Shown one piece after another: positions 16,531 through 25,994 of a DNA stretch of 64,000 bases; within the stretch, counting starts at the first letter, position 1, and each line of letters opens with the position of its first letter. Below the pieces are notes generated by a model, which was not told where the DNA came from, did not search any database, and worked only from the letters and a program-made list of their open reading frames with translations. Source of the stretch: CAWCPR01 sp963797475 (GTDB taxonomy: Bacteria; Chloroflexota; Anaerolineae; Anaerolineales; UBA4823); assembly GCA_963797475.1 (NCBI GenBank), contig CAWCPR010000001.1, forward strand, positions 496,001 through 560,000, written 5' to 3'. Made by a program: the position numbers and the translations under genes.

Positions 16531-17631
16531 CTAACATTCCAGGTGGTAGATGTGATAGGCGTTCTGGCAGGGGTTGCCCCAGGCCAGATACATCGCCCGA
16601 GCGGTAAGATCGATCACCAGGGCGTTGATGGTTTTTTCCCGGTCCATGGGATCGATGTCGTGTTCGGCGTGATTGCAGATTGAGTTGGGGAAATTCAGAT
16701 GGTCGCGTTGGATCGCCTGCAGGCTCTTGACGCTGTGCCTGGGGGAGAGCCGTAACAGCCGCCGGGCGCGAAAATAGCGGATGCGCGTATCGATCAGCTC
16801 GTCCGGCTCATCTTCAATGCGCCGCATCTGGCTGCTTAAATAATGGTTGGTATGGGCGATGACGCCATCTTCGGCGTATAAAATGGCGAAGTTGCGGGCG
16901 GAAACCTCCACATTGTACATTTCACCGGATTCGTGCACCAGCATGTGGTTGTAGCCGGCGGCGCGGTGCGGCACCAGCATGTGGCGCATGGCTTCGGCCG
17001 GCGTGCGGGCGGCCAGAACAGCCCGCGAATTGATCAGGCGCGGGATGCCGATGCGCGAATCGGTTGGGTGAACCGAATCGCAGCACTGTGCGATCCCGGC
17101 GGCGTTGAAGCCAACGTTCGCCAATAAACCTCCGTAGGACATCGCCAGGAATGGCGGCTCGTCGACCGGGGTGGCATGCACCACGTACACGTCTTGCTCG
17201 TCTTCCGGCAGCCAATCTTCGTTGTGCGCCATCAGCACGTGTCCATCGGCTGTGCACTCTTCGTTAACCGCCATACTGGTGCATTTTGTCAGGTGCAGGG
17301 CGTCCATGGTCACGGCTTCCATGGCGTTCAGCACAGCCAGGTCATCGAATAGAACGTCGGCTCCTTCAGATATGCCGATCAATTCATCGACCAGTTTGGG
17401 GTAACGCTCCTGAGCGAAAGGCATGTACTTGCGTGCCTGAATCTGGGCTCCGTCCCAGGTGAGCTGTAAGTCTTCGTAAGTGCTTTCGAGCAGGCTGTGG
17501 GCGCTTTCCAGGCTGTGCCTGACATACTTCCGGCAAGCTTCGCCGATCTGGCGCCCAATCTCGCGATGAGTCCCGGAGACCCTCACTAAGGGCGGCGGCG
17601 CAGGGTGGATTTGAGGGTTTTCGTTCAGCAT
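16531..17631 (-). CDS. C45 family acyltransferase/amidohydrolase (penicillin acyltransferase fold)
   Basis: The 366-residue protein resembles peptidase family C45, N-terminal-nucleophile enzymes related to acyl-CoA:6-aminopenicillanic acid acyltransferase. The early GTHREIGRQIGEACRKYV block and the site KCTSMAV, with candidate autocleavage nucleophile C117, fit the family; HVLMAHNEDW follows as usual. Self-cleavage before C117 would release the active subunit. Bacterial members hydrolyse or transfer acyl groups on amides, and the substrate here is unknown. Its 3' end is 12 bases from the creatininase 3' end (convergent). It lies 6 bases downstream of the glycan gene at 17638 and could be co-transcribed with it. 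Confidence 0.78.
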   Translation of the reverse strand: MLNENPQIHPAPPPLVRVSGTHREIGRQIGEACRKYVRHSLESAHSLLESTYEDLQLTWDGAQIQARKYMPFAQERYPKLVDELIGISEGADVLFDDLAVLNAMEAVTMDALHLTKCTSMAVNEECTADGHVLMAHNEDWLPEDEQDVYVVHATPVDEPPFLAMSYGGLLANVGFNAAGIAQCCDSVHPTDSRIGIPRLINSRAVLAARTPAEAMRHMLVPHRAAGYNHMLVHESGEMYNVEVSARNFAILYAEDGVIAHTNHYLSSQMRRIEDEPDELIDTRIRYFRARRLLRLSPRHSVKSLQAIQRDHLNFPNSICNHAEHDIDPMDREKTINALVIDLTARAMYLAWGNPCQNAYHIYHLEC

Positions 17632-17637
17632 AGGGCA

Positions 17638-19443
17638 TCACTCCAATAATTCAAACTCCAGGCGCAAACTGCGGATCCAGCAGCCATGATCCCGGCATAA
17701 AGACAGGAACTGCTCGCCGACATTCCCATCACCCAGGACACTGGAAGTAATGATAATGCCATTGACGTTGCGCTCACCCAGGATCAGCTCCAGTTGTTCT
17801 TTCCCGCCGAGCACTTCCACACCGTGGATCTTGCGACCGGCCATAAACGGATCGTCATCCAGAAAACCGACCGGCCGGAATTCCAGGCTCGGGTTCATTA
17901 ATATCCAGCGCAAGGCCATTTCCCCGGCGTCGCCCGCCCCATAGATCAAGACCCGTTCTTCGGAAGGACGGGCCTGCTGGCTGGAAAAAAGATCCAGGAT
18001 CTTGAAAGAGGAGCGTGAGGCTGCCATCCCCAGGAACAAAAACAAGGCGAAAAATAAGAAAATTGCCGGAGAAGAGGCTGTCCCTGGAAAAAGGATCAGC
18101 AGGGAGACAGCAGCCAGGGCGACGCTGCCCAGCGCGGCCCAGACGTAACGGAGCAGGTCATCTACGCTGACATAGCGCCAAACCCCACGATAAACGCCAA
18201 AAACAAAGAAGGAAACATAGGTGCCGCCCACGATAACCGGTAAAGACCTCAGGAACAGCTCAAGCCCGGCTGTATCCAGGGTAAAACCATGGCTGGTAAA
18301 AAAGGCTAGGTAATAAGCCACACCTATCAGGAAAAAATCCAGGATCACCTCCAGCAGGCGGCGTCTGAAAGTAAGCTCCAGCATGATGCGGGTTATGGCC
18401 TTGCCCCGATCCGGCGCAGACGGCGTAACCACCTTGAGGCCGCCCAGGTAAGCAGTGAGCAGGGCCAACGAAACCACCAGGATCGGCATGATCGCCAGGC
18501 TCAGCCAGTATTGGAGCGATTCAAGGACCGCCGCCATCAGCCCGGAGACAATCGCGACGGTGTAAAGCACAAGGACAGCCTGTCGCTCGTTGAGGCCGAA
18601 GGCAATCAGGCGGTGCGAAGTGTGATCGCGGCCTCCCTGGGCTGGCGATTGGCCGCGCAAGATGCGGGTGAATGTGACCAGGGTGGTATCCAGGATGGGC
18701 AGCAGGAACAACAGGGTTGGCACGCCCATGACCGCGAAAACGTTGGAGGCCTGTGGTTGGCGGGCGATCGCCAGCACCGCCAGGGTGAAACCCAGGAACA
18801 GGCTGCCGCTGTCTCCCATAAAGATCGAGGCGGGCGGGAAATTGAAGACGAGGAAGCCCAAAATACCCCCTGCCAGAGCCAGCGAGATCAATAAGAATCC
18901 CTGGTTGCCAACTCGCCAAAAGAAAAAGCTCAAAAACAACGCCGTGATTAATGAAATTCCCCCTGCCAGGCCGTCCATATTATCCAACAAATTGATCGCG
19001 TTGGTGATTCCCACTAACCAGATGAAGGTAAGCAGGATGTTCGGAATCTGGGCGATGATGCTGTTCGGGATGCGCGGGGTGAAGAAGTTGGTGGTGTAAC
19101 CGAAGGAGATCACCAGGGCCGCCGCCAGAATCTGGCCGATCAGCTTGGTTGGGGGAGAAATCTGCTTCAAATCGTCATACAAGCCGAGCAGGAACACCAT
19201 CCCGGAGCCGGCCAACATCCCCCAATGGAACTGTCCCCAGGAGTGTTCGAGCAGGGCGCTGACGAACAGGCTAATTAAGAAGGCGGCAAATATCCCAATC
19301 CCACCTAAAGTCGCCGTGGGTGTGCGGTTCCAGCGGTCGTCTCTAGGCCTGGCGACGCGTCCCAGCCTGACGCTGATACGCCGCGCCAATGGAACCAGCA
19401 GTAAGCTTAGCGCCAGGGCGAAAATAAAGGGAAAAAGCGCCAT
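17638..19443 (-). CDS. WecA/MraY-like glycosyl-1-phosphate transferase fused to a CapD-type N-terminal membrane and CoA-binding-like domain
   Basis: This 601-residue membrane protein is a fusion. Residues 1-320 are a GT4-family polyprenyl-phosphate sugar-1-phosphate transferase (WecA/TagO type): TATLGGIGIF, NAINLLDNMDGLAGG with the DxxD catalytic pair, FMGDSGSLFLGF and GRDHTSHRL. Residues of about 345-470 are four membrane helices like those of WbpM/CapD proteins (VYRGVWRYVSVDDLLR). Residues 480-601 are a Rossmann-like domain (VLIYGAGDAGEMALRW, VGFLDDDP). The catalytic short-chain dehydrogenase part that normally follows in WbpM/CapD is absent. The enzyme should start glycan synthesis on undecaprenyl phosphate; the second half may sense a nucleotide sugar or redox state. 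Confidence 0.82.
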   Translation of the reverse strand: MALFPFIFALALSLLLVPLARRISVRLGRVARPRDDRWNRTPTATLGGIGIFAAFLISLFVSALLEHSWGQFHWGMLAGSGMVFLLGLYDDLKQISPPTKLIGQILAAALVISFGYTTNFFTPRIPNSIIAQIPNILLTFIWLVGITNAINLLDNMDGLAGGISLITALFLSFFFWRVGNQGFLLISLALAGGILGFLVFNFPPASIFMGDSGSLFLGFTLAVLAIARQPQASNVFAVMGVPTLLFLLPILDTTLVTFTRILRGQSPAQGGRDHTSHRLIAFGLNERQAVLVLYTVAIVSGLMAAVLESLQYWLSLAIMPILVVSLALLTAYLGGLKVVTPSAPDRGKAITRIMLELTFRRRLLEVILDFFLIGVAYYLAFFTSHGFTLDTAGLELFLRSLPVIVGGTYVSFFVFGVYRGVWRYVSVDDLLRYVWAALGSVALAAVSLLILFPGTASSPAIFLFFALFLFLGMAASRSSFKILDLFSSQQARPSEERVLIYGAGDAGEMALRWILMNPSLEFRPVGFLDDDPFMAGRKIHGVEVLGGKEQLELILGERNVNGIIITSSVLGDGNVGEQFLSLCRDHGCWIRSLRLEFELLE

Positions 19444-19461
19444 CGGACCTTTCTCGATGAG

Positions 19462-22400
19462 TCATGGCTGACCGGTCAACTGTGCGACCAGGCTCTGCAA
19501 GCGGTCTTTCTGCTCATCTGGAGCCGTTTTCAAAGCGTTCTGGGCATGAATCAGGGCGTTAGCCGTATCTCCGATCTGGGCATACAGGCGGGAGATGGTC
19601 TCCTCGATGCGCCACTTCTCCGCCCCACTCGGGGCCCATTGCAGGGCAGCTTCATAGGCAGTGATGGCGTCCTGAGGTTGTTCCAGTTGGGTTTGCACGC
19701 CGCCTAACGCCAGGGCGTAATTGTACCGTAAGGAAGCAGTGTCCCCTTTCGCCAATTGGATTGCCTGGTCGTAATTTTCGGCGGCTTTCTCCAGGTTATC
19801 GACTTTCTTTTGCGTATCACTGATCACCTGGCTTGACCGGGAATAGTAGTCGCCCATCAGTCCAAAAGTCCAATCGTAATACGGGTCGATCTCCAGCGCT
19901 TGTTGCAAGCGCTGGTTCGCGGCTTCCGGTTGGTCCATCACATTCAGCGCCAGTAAAGCCCATTCGTCCCAGATTCGGGCGTTCTTGGGGCTTAGAGAGA
20001 CGGCTTCGGAGAAATATTGTGAGGAGATCTGGGCGCGTTCCTGGCGCACGGACGGATCGGTGGCATACGAAGCCCACAAGCTGTAAAGTCGCGCCAGGTT
20101 AGCTGTATGGTCCGTGTTCAAGGGGCTGATGGCCTGCGCTTTTTTCAAATCTTTCTCAGCTTGAGCGATCAGCTGATCCCGTTCGGTGTTATCGGTCAAC
20201 GTCTTGGCTTGTTCAAGATACGCCCTACCCAGGAACAAATAGTAATAATCTTCGCTGGGGGCAAGGTCATTCGCCCGGTTATAAATGGTGATCGCGACAG
20301 GCCATTGGTTGTTGCGAGTGAACGGATCCGCAAGTTTGAAAGCGATATCGGCCTGGACGACGCGCAAGTTGGTGTAAGATCCCAGGTAAAGGGCGATGAT
20401 CAAGGCTGCCGGAGCGACTCCGGCCGAGACCAGAGAGCTCCTGGTGACTTGCTGCGGCCATTCTTCGGGCATAAATGCTGCGCCCAGAAAGATTACCAGG
20501 ATCAAGAAAACATAATATTTGGTCAAAAGCGATTCATACCGGCCAATCTGCGCTAAAACATCGTTCAGCGTGCTGGCGGTCGATCTGGCCAATGAGGCCA
20601 GTCCGTTGGCGTGCCACAGCCAGTAGACCAGGCCGAGAAACATCGAAAAACCCAGAATGGTCAACAGAAGCTTTCCCCAGGAGGCATCATCCGCAGCCTT
20701 CTCGCTCTCCGAGGCAAATACGATCGATGCAATCAGCCAACTGGTCAAAACCATCGCCAGTACACCATAAGATACACTGGTCGAAGTGTTGCGCAAGCGT
20801 ATCATCGAGTCCACCAGGACCTGGATCGTCGTGGACCCGCCGCGCGAGTTCGAAATGAAGTCAAAACCCAGGGAGATCAGGATCACAGCGACGATGAATG
20901 CCCCAATCAAGCCTTCGCGCAGCCATTCCGGCCGGTTTTGTCCAAGCAAACGGTTCGAAGTCGTCCGCGTCGCGTGGTGTTTCTTGCGGGTCTGGCTGCT
21001 GGAGCCGCTGCGCTTTTGTCGCCTGGCGGCGAGCTGCTCTTCTGCGACTGGGCGTGTTTCTTTCGGGTCGATTACCGGCGCACTGGCGACCTTGCCATAT
21101 TCTCCATGCTGCGGCAGTACAAAGCCCACCAGCATCATCAATCCGCTAAACGTCCAAAAATAGGTGCGCGTGACGGCTATGGCGATCCCGAAATTGATCT
21201 CGACGAAATGGGCGACGATGATTGCCAGCAGGCCAAGCAGGGTGAGGGCCCTTATTTTCTCTTGAGGGGTCTCCAACACCTGGTATTTCCCGAAAAGGGT
21301 GAACAGCACCAGGTACAGGATCACTCCCAGAATCATGCCGAAGGGCAGGCCAACGCCAAAGTAGGCCACCCCTTTCCAGAGCACGAAACCAACTGAGCTG
21401 ATCACACCACCCAGGAGATACAGCGCTAAAAACAGGTTCCGCTGCCGGGTGCTGGTCACAAAGCCAAGCCATTTCAAACCGAAATAGATCACCGACCCGA
21501 ATAAGGTCAGGTAAACGATCAGGCCTAACCCGCCGGTGATGACCAGCGAATCCCAGGTTTCATTGTGTGAACGATCCGGTGATGCGTTGCGCGATTCGAC
21601 CTGGGTCAACTCGGGCTGGTAAAACCGGTTATAGGCTACATACATGCTTTCCGGGCCGTAACCAATCAGCGGTCTGAGGAAATTGAACCGGTCTAGGCTG
21701 CCATCCGGAAATTCGATCGGCGAGTGTGGCGCCACCAGCTCAGAAGCCCCCTGCCAGATCAACGTGCGCACCCGTCCGGTGCGGCTTTCTGCGTCTAACA
21801 ATTGTCCTAACCGCCCGATGCCCTGCAAGGAACGGATTCCCTCCAGAGGGCCATTCGGGATATTCAATACGACCAGAAATACGACCGCCAGCGCAACTAC
21901 AGCTACCCCAGCGATCGTCAGCCAGCGCTTGCGCCAGATCAAGGATAAGCCCAGGCCCATGAAGATCAGGCTTGCACCCCACCCTAACCAGGGACCACGG
22001 CTGCCGCTAAAATACAACGCGATCAACTGCAGCGCAGCGATGAACACGTAGCAGGTGGCCCTGGCGAAATTCGAGAGCAGCGTGCCTCTTCCTGCCTCTT
22101 CTGTGTTCAAGATGGCGCTAAAGGCGTTGAGGATGCGCACCAGGGTGAGAGGGAAGACCATGATCAGGTAAGCTGCTACAAAGATCGAGTTGCCCATGTT
22201 TGCGGCAATGCGCAGGGCGACGTTTCCACCCCAGGGCACCGGATCGATCTGGTAATGCTGCAGCACCCCATACAGGCTGACCGGCAGGCTGGAAACCACA
22301 ACTGCCGTGATCAGGCGCTCAACTTGCGAACGCCGGCGCAGGTTCCCCAGGATGGCGAAAAAGATGACCAGGTAAGAAAAGGTCGTATAAGTCCCCTGCA

Positions 22401-22749
22401 GGCGTTGGTAAGAGCCCCACAGGCTGGTCGCCGGCGATACGGAAAATATGGAAGAGATCACGTAAAGCACCGCCAGCGAGATGACCGGTATTATCAGGGG
22501 CGTACTGGCAATGGTTTTCAACCAGGATTTCCCTGGCTGAATCCGATCCCAACGTACCCGCCCTTCTTCCAGGAGCTTGACCAGCCAGGCCACCAAGGTG
22601 ATCAACGCCAGTGTGCGCAGGATTGTGAGCTTATCCGGTTCGAAAATCCGGCTCGAGTAAACGTTAAAGAAAACGGGGACTACTATCACAGCCGCCAGCC
22701 ATATGGCTTCCATCACCCCTTCGCTGTAACGGCTCAGTTTCGTAGGCAT
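19462..22749 (-). CDS. O-antigen ligase-like membrane protein with C-terminal TPR repeats
   Basis: The 1095-residue protein has about 14 hydrophobic segments in its first 800 residues and then a soluble tail. The O-antigen ligase (Wzy_C) core is around residues 235-420, with FSGSRGPWLGW and the loop region GYGPESMYVAYNRFYQPEL. A charged linker (about 600-635) divides two membrane blocks. Residues of about 800-1095 are TPR helices (YYYLFLGRAYLEQA, SLRYNYALALGGV, ANALIHAQNALKTAP). The family joins or polymerises lipid-linked glycans on the outer face of the inner membrane; TPRs probably bind partner proteins. It begins the - strand transcript that continues into the WecA-like gene 18 bases on. 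Confidence 0.82.
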   Translation of the reverse strand: MPTKLSRYSEGVMEAIWLAAVIVVPVFFNVYSSRIFEPDKLTILRTLALITLVAWLVKLLEEGRVRWDRIQPGKSWLKTIASTPLIIPVISLAVLYVISSIFSVSPATSLWGSYQRLQGTYTTFSYLVIFFAILGNLRRRSQVERLITAVVVSSLPVSLYGVLQHYQIDPVPWGGNVALRIAANMGNSIFVAAYLIMVFPLTLVRILNAFSAILNTEEAGRGTLLSNFARATCYVFIAALQLIALYFSGSRGPWLGWGASLIFMGLGLSLIWRKRWLTIAGVAVVALAVVFLVVLNIPNGPLEGIRSLQGIGRLGQLLDAESRTGRVRTLIWQGASELVAPHSPIEFPDGSLDRFNFLRPLIGYGPESMYVAYNRFYQPELTQVESRNASPDRSHNETWDSLVITGGLGLIVYLTLFGSVIYFGLKWLGFVTSTRQRNLFLALYLLGGVISSVGFVLWKGVAYFGVGLPFGMILGVILYLVLFTLFGKYQVLETPQEKIRALTLLGLLAIIVAHFVEINFGIAIAVTRTYFWTFSGLMMLVGFVLPQHGEYGKVASAPVIDPKETRPVAEEQLAARRQKRSGSSSQTRKKHHATRTTSNRLLGQNRPEWLREGLIGAFIVAVILISLGFDFISNSRGGSTTIQVLVDSMIRLRNTSTSVSYGVLAMVLTSWLIASIVFASESEKAADDASWGKLLLTILGFSMFLGLVYWLWHANGLASLARSTASTLNDVLAQIGRYESLLTKYYVFLILVIFLGAAFMPEEWPQQVTRSSLVSAGVAPAALIIALYLGSYTNLRVVQADIAFKLADPFTRNNQWPVAITIYNRANDLAPSEDYYYLFLGRAYLEQAKTLTDNTERDQLIAQAEKDLKKAQAISPLNTDHTANLARLYSLWASYATDPSVRQERAQISSQYFSEAVSLSPKNARIWDEWALLALNVMDQPEAANQRLQQALEIDPYYDWTFGLMGDYYSRSSQVISDTQKKVDNLEKAAENYDQAIQLAKGDTASLRYNYALALGGVQTQLEQPQDAITAYEAALQWAPSGAEKWRIEETISRLYAQIGDTANALIHAQNALKTAPDEQKDRLQSLVAQLTGQP

Positions 22750-22896
22750 AGGCAGTTAGCTTATCCTCCAATGCTCCAGTTTGTAACGATTCCACATTTT
22801 CGTAACAAAACCAATTTACGATAACACAAATTAGTATAGATAGCAAGATGGCGCACTTCTTTCACAGCGAACATGCGGTTTCGCCTGACATTCGTC

Positions 22897-22925
22897 TTGC
22901 AGGAGCATCTCCTTTCGATTATGAT
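22897..22925 (+). promoter_or_regulatory. probable promoter of the + strand glycan operon
   Basis: TTGCAG (22897-22902) and TATGAT (22920-22925) are separated by 17 bases, giving a start near 22932 and a 50-base leader before the acetyltransferase ATG at 22982. The region 22750-22981 between the divergent genes holds no other gene; its other AT-rich patch near 22800-22840 carries TATACT on the - strand without a matching -35. Confidence 0.5.
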
Positions 22926-22981
22926 TAAAAACCGGTCGATGGCTTGCGGCTGACCATCTTAAATCAGGTTACGAGATCGAT

Positions 22982-23521
22982 ATGGCTACCAACCGATCAT
23001 CTGCCCGGCGAAGGCTTATCCTGGCTTTATTGAAACGCTTTGCCGGAGAGGGTTTTGCGAACGAACTTTTTTCAACCCGCTTGCTCGTCAAACATTTTTT
23101 TATCCAGAAGGTCTTCAGGATCAATTCCCATGTCCCCTGGCCCGTCCACCCAAGCTCGAAAATCAGCAGCGTGGAGAAAATCGTGCGCGGCAACCGCTGT
23201 CCGGGTTTGTCGCCGGGATGTTATATTCAAGGGAAGAATGGGATCCTCTTGGGCAAAAATGTATGGATGGGGCCCGGCGTTGGCATCATCAGCGCCAACC
23301 ACTCGCTGGACAATTATTTTGAACACCCGCCTGGACGACCGATACGCATTGGAGATAACTGCTGGATCGGGATGAATGCGGTTATCCTGCCCGAAGTGGA
23401 ATTGGGGGAACATGTCGTGGTTGGCGCCGGCGCTGTCGTCACCCATAGTTTCGGTCCGGACTGCCTGATCGCAGGCAATCCCGCCCGGGTGATCCGCGAG
23501 CTTGCCCCTTATCGTGGATAA
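22982..23521 (+). CDS. hexapeptide-repeat acyltransferase (WbbJ/LbH type)
   Basis: The 179-residue protein is a left-handed beta-helix O-acyltransferase, most likely an acetyltransferase for a sugar of the surface glycan. Hexapeptide-type turns are visible at GKNGILLGKNVWMGPGVGI, then the typical extended loop with catalytic His (SANHSLDN), then IGDNCWIGMNAVILPEVELG, HVVVGAGAVV and the end motif IAGNPARVIREL. It is the first gene of the + strand cluster and is followed 35 bases later by the flippase. Cytoplasmic; acceptor unknown. Confidence 0.85.
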   Translation: MATNRSSARRRLILALLKRFAGEGFANELFSTRLLVKHFFIQKVFRINSHVPWPVHPSSKISSVEKIVRGNRCPGLSPGCYIQGKNGILLGKNVWMGPGVGIISANHSLDNYFEHPPGRPIRIGDNCWIGMNAVILPEVELGEHVVVGAGAVVTHSFGPDCLIAGNPARVIRELAPYRG

Positions 23522-23556
23522 GTCCCTTGTTGAGGGGGGCTTTTTCTGCGACCTCA

Positions 23557-25053
23557 ATGATTATGAAATCCACTCGTAGAAAATTCTTTAACGATACGCT
23601 GTTCTACACCGCTTCCCAGGTTCTGTTGCGCCTGCGCAGCCTGGTCACATTGCCGCTTTTTGCCCGGATGCTGGGCGCGGAAGGTTACGGCATTTTCACC
23701 CAGATCAACGTCACCGTGAATTTGCTTGTCCCCTTCATTTCCTTCCGGTTGGATACCGCGGTGGTGCGCTTCCTGGCAGGCGAGGATGACAAGAAGCGTT
23801 TTCGCGACCGATTCTATATGGCGCTCTTTTTTATTACTGCAGCCGGGATAATTCTCACCTTGCTATTAAGCGTAGTTGCAGGATTGAGCTCCGGGATAAT
23901 TTTTGGCGATCCGGCTTATGCGGATTATATGGAATTGGTTGGCCTGCTGCTGGTCACGACGACAGTATTGAATTATTTGATAAATTATTACCGCATCACC
24001 CACCGCATCAAAACCCTGTCCGTGATCTCTTTCCTCGAGGGTGCGTTAGGCATCGTGTTGATGCTGTTAGCGGTATACTTCGGATACGGCATTAAAGGGG
24101 CCTTGTGGGGTTTGATCATCAGCAATCTACCCTTCATCCCCTGGCTCTTGATTGTTATCGGAAAAGAGATCGGCTGGTTTGGCTTCACCTGGAAAGGCCT
24201 GCGCGAGATGCTCACCTACGGAATTCCTCTGATGCCGAACAGCTTCTTGCAGTGGGGCGTCAATTACGCCGACCGGCTGGTGATCACTCAGGTTTTAGGG
24301 CTGGCGGCGATTGGCACCTATTCCGCTTCTTACTCGATCGGCGCACTGATCAATTTAATTGTGACGCCAATCGGGTTTGTGCTTTTCCCTTTTGTTTCAC
24401 GCCATTGGGATCAGGGCGATATCGAAGAGACCCGGCGCTACTTTTCTTACGTAACGCGCTATTTCATCCTGCTCGCACTTCCCGCGACGGTCGGATTGGC
24501 GATGATCTCCCAATACGTCTTGCGGGACCTGACCACCAGCGAATTTGCCACCAGCCGTCTGATGGTTTTCTGGATCGCCTTCGGCTTCATGGTCAACGGT
24601 TTATTCCAGATCAACGTGTACGTATTCCACCTGGTACAAAAAACGACCTACGTCATGTGGATTCTTTTGATCAGCCTGGTTACCAACGTGGCCCTCAATA
24701 TTTTCCTGGTGCCGGTCATCGGGATCAATGGGTCTGCATTTGCCACTGCGGTTACGTTCTTAATGATGTGCGTTTTCGCCATGACGTATGGCCGCCGCTT
24801 GATCTACTATCCAATCGATTGGCAGGGGATCGGGAAATGCACGCTAGCATCCGCCGGGATGGCTTTATGCCTGTACTGGATCCCGGTCAAAAATCTCGCC
24901 GGAATCCTGGGGGTTTCGGTCCTGGGGGCGGCGATTTATCTGGCTGCCCTGTTTATCTTGCAAACATTTTCCAGAACGGAATTGGTCAAGATGCGCAGTT
25001 TAATCCGCTCCTACATCCCGGTCACGATCCCAAATTCGGACGAGATCCGTTGA
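23557..25053 (+). CDS. Wzx-like lipid-linked oligosaccharide flippase
   Basis: The 498-residue protein has 12-14 hydrophobic helices and fits the MATE/MOP superfamily polysaccharide transporters (RfbX/Wzx). Typical blocks are FARMLGAEGYGIFTQIN in the first repeat, LMPNSFLQWGVNYADRLVI and LAAIGTYSASYSIGALI. The protein would flip the undecaprenyl-diphosphate-linked repeat unit to the outside for the O-antigen ligase/polymerase on the opposite strand. Start: ATG 23557 or the second ATG at 23563; neither has a good ribosome binding site, and an in-frame TTG at 23527 is possible. The next gene begins 2 bases after the stop. Confidence 0.87.
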   Translation: MIMKSTRRKFFNDTLFYTASQVLLRLRSLVTLPLFARMLGAEGYGIFTQINVTVNLLVPFISFRLDTAVVRFLAGEDDKKRFRDRFYMALFFITAAGIILTLLLSVVAGLSSGIIFGDPAYADYMELVGLLLVTTTVLNYLINYYRITHRIKTLSVISFLEGALGIVLMLLAVYFGYGIKGALWGLIISNLPFIPWLLIVIGKEIGWFGFTWKGLREMLTYGIPLMPNSFLQWGVNYADRLVITQVLGLAAIGTYSASYSIGALINLIVTPIGFVLFPFVSRHWDQGDIEETRRYFSYVTRYFILLALPATVGLAMISQYVLRDLTTSEFATSRLMVFWIAFGFMVNGLFQINVYVFHLVQKTTYVMWILLISLVTNVALNIFLVPVIGINGSAFATAVTFLMMCVFAMTYGRRLIYYPIDWQGIGKCTLASAGMALCLYWIPVKNLAGILGVSVLGAAIYLAALFILQTFSRTELVKMRSLIRSYIPVTIPNSDEIR

Positions 25054-25055
25054 AC

Positions 25056-25994
25056 ATGCATCTTGTGGAACGCTTTCTCAAGCTGGCCGACTCTTTCCTC
25101 GCCCCTGTCGAGAATCTGGTCGAACGAAGGTACACCAACCAGATGTCAGACGATCCCCCCGTGTTCATCATTGGGCCGCCGCGCAGCGGGAGCACCCTTT
25201 TGTACCAGCTTCTATGCCAGCGCTACCATTTCGTTTATTTTACAAACTTCACCATCCAGCTCTACCATGCGCCCATCATTGCAGCCCAGCTATCAAAACT
25301 GCTTCCGGCGCGCAGCGCTTCAAGGACGGATTTCCAATCGACCTACGGGAAAACCGAACGCTGGTGGGGGCCGCATGAAGGCGGGCAATTTTGGTATCGG
25401 TGGTTCCCGAAAGGCGAGCACGTCTACGTAGCCGCCGGGGAAACTCCTCCAGCCAGCCTGGCACATTTGCGCGCCGAAATCATTGGTCTGACCCGGGTGC
25501 GGCGCGCTCCTGCGCTTTTTAAAAATACCTATAATTCGATGCGCATAGCGCCGCTGCTGGAAGCATTTCCCAATGCCTGTTTCCTCGTCGTCCGGCGAGA
25601 CCCGGTCGCCATAGCCCAGTCGATCCTCAACGCCAGGATCAAGGTACAAGGTGACAAACAAAGCTGGTGGGCGCTGCCGCCAAAGGAAGTTGCTGTAATT
25701 AAAGATCACCCCTATTGGGAGCAGGTGGCCGAGCAGGTTTATTATATCTACCGGCAGATCGAGGCGGACCAACAGCAGTTTGGAACCGATCACTTTCTTG
25801 ACGTATGTTACGAAAGCCTCTGCGATAATGTGCACGCCAATTTAACAGCAATCGAAACATTTCTGCAGGGAAAAGGCCTCCGGCTCAGGATAAAGGCTGA
25901 GGTGCCGGCGCGGTTCAAGCCCTCGACAAACTCGCAGGTCAGCGCAGAGGATCTCAAGCGCATACGAAAAAGCACAGAGGCGCTGTGGAAATAA
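25056..25994 (+). CDS. sulfotransferase family protein
   Basis: The 312-residue protein matches PAPS-dependent sulfotransferases. The 5'-phosphosulfate loop PPRSGSTLLYQLL is near residues 40-52 and the 3'-phosphate site FLVVRRDPVAIAQSIL near 175-190 with the usual Arg-Asp-Pro and Ser. YESL near residue 250 and a C-terminal RRP-like region are weaker. In this locus it most likely transfers sulfate to the glycan. The gene starts 2 bases after the flippase stop and its last codons overlap the next gene by 10 bases, so the genes are translationally coupled. No PAPS synthesis gene is seen in the window. Confidence 0.85.
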   Translation: MHLVERFLKLADSFLAPVENLVERRYTNQMSDDPPVFIIGPPRSGSTLLYQLLCQRYHFVYFTNFTIQLYHAPIIAAQLSKLLPARSASRTDFQSTYGKTERWWGPHEGGQFWYRWFPKGEHVYVAAGETPPASLAHLRAEIIGLTRVRRAPALFKNTYNSMRIAPLLEAFPNACFLVVRRDPVAIAQSILNARIKVQGDKQSWWALPPKEVAVIKDHPYWEQVAEQVYYIYRQIEADQQQFGTDHFLDVCYESLCDNVHANLTAIETFLQGKGLRLRIKAEVPARFKPSTNSQVSAEDLKRIRKSTEALWK

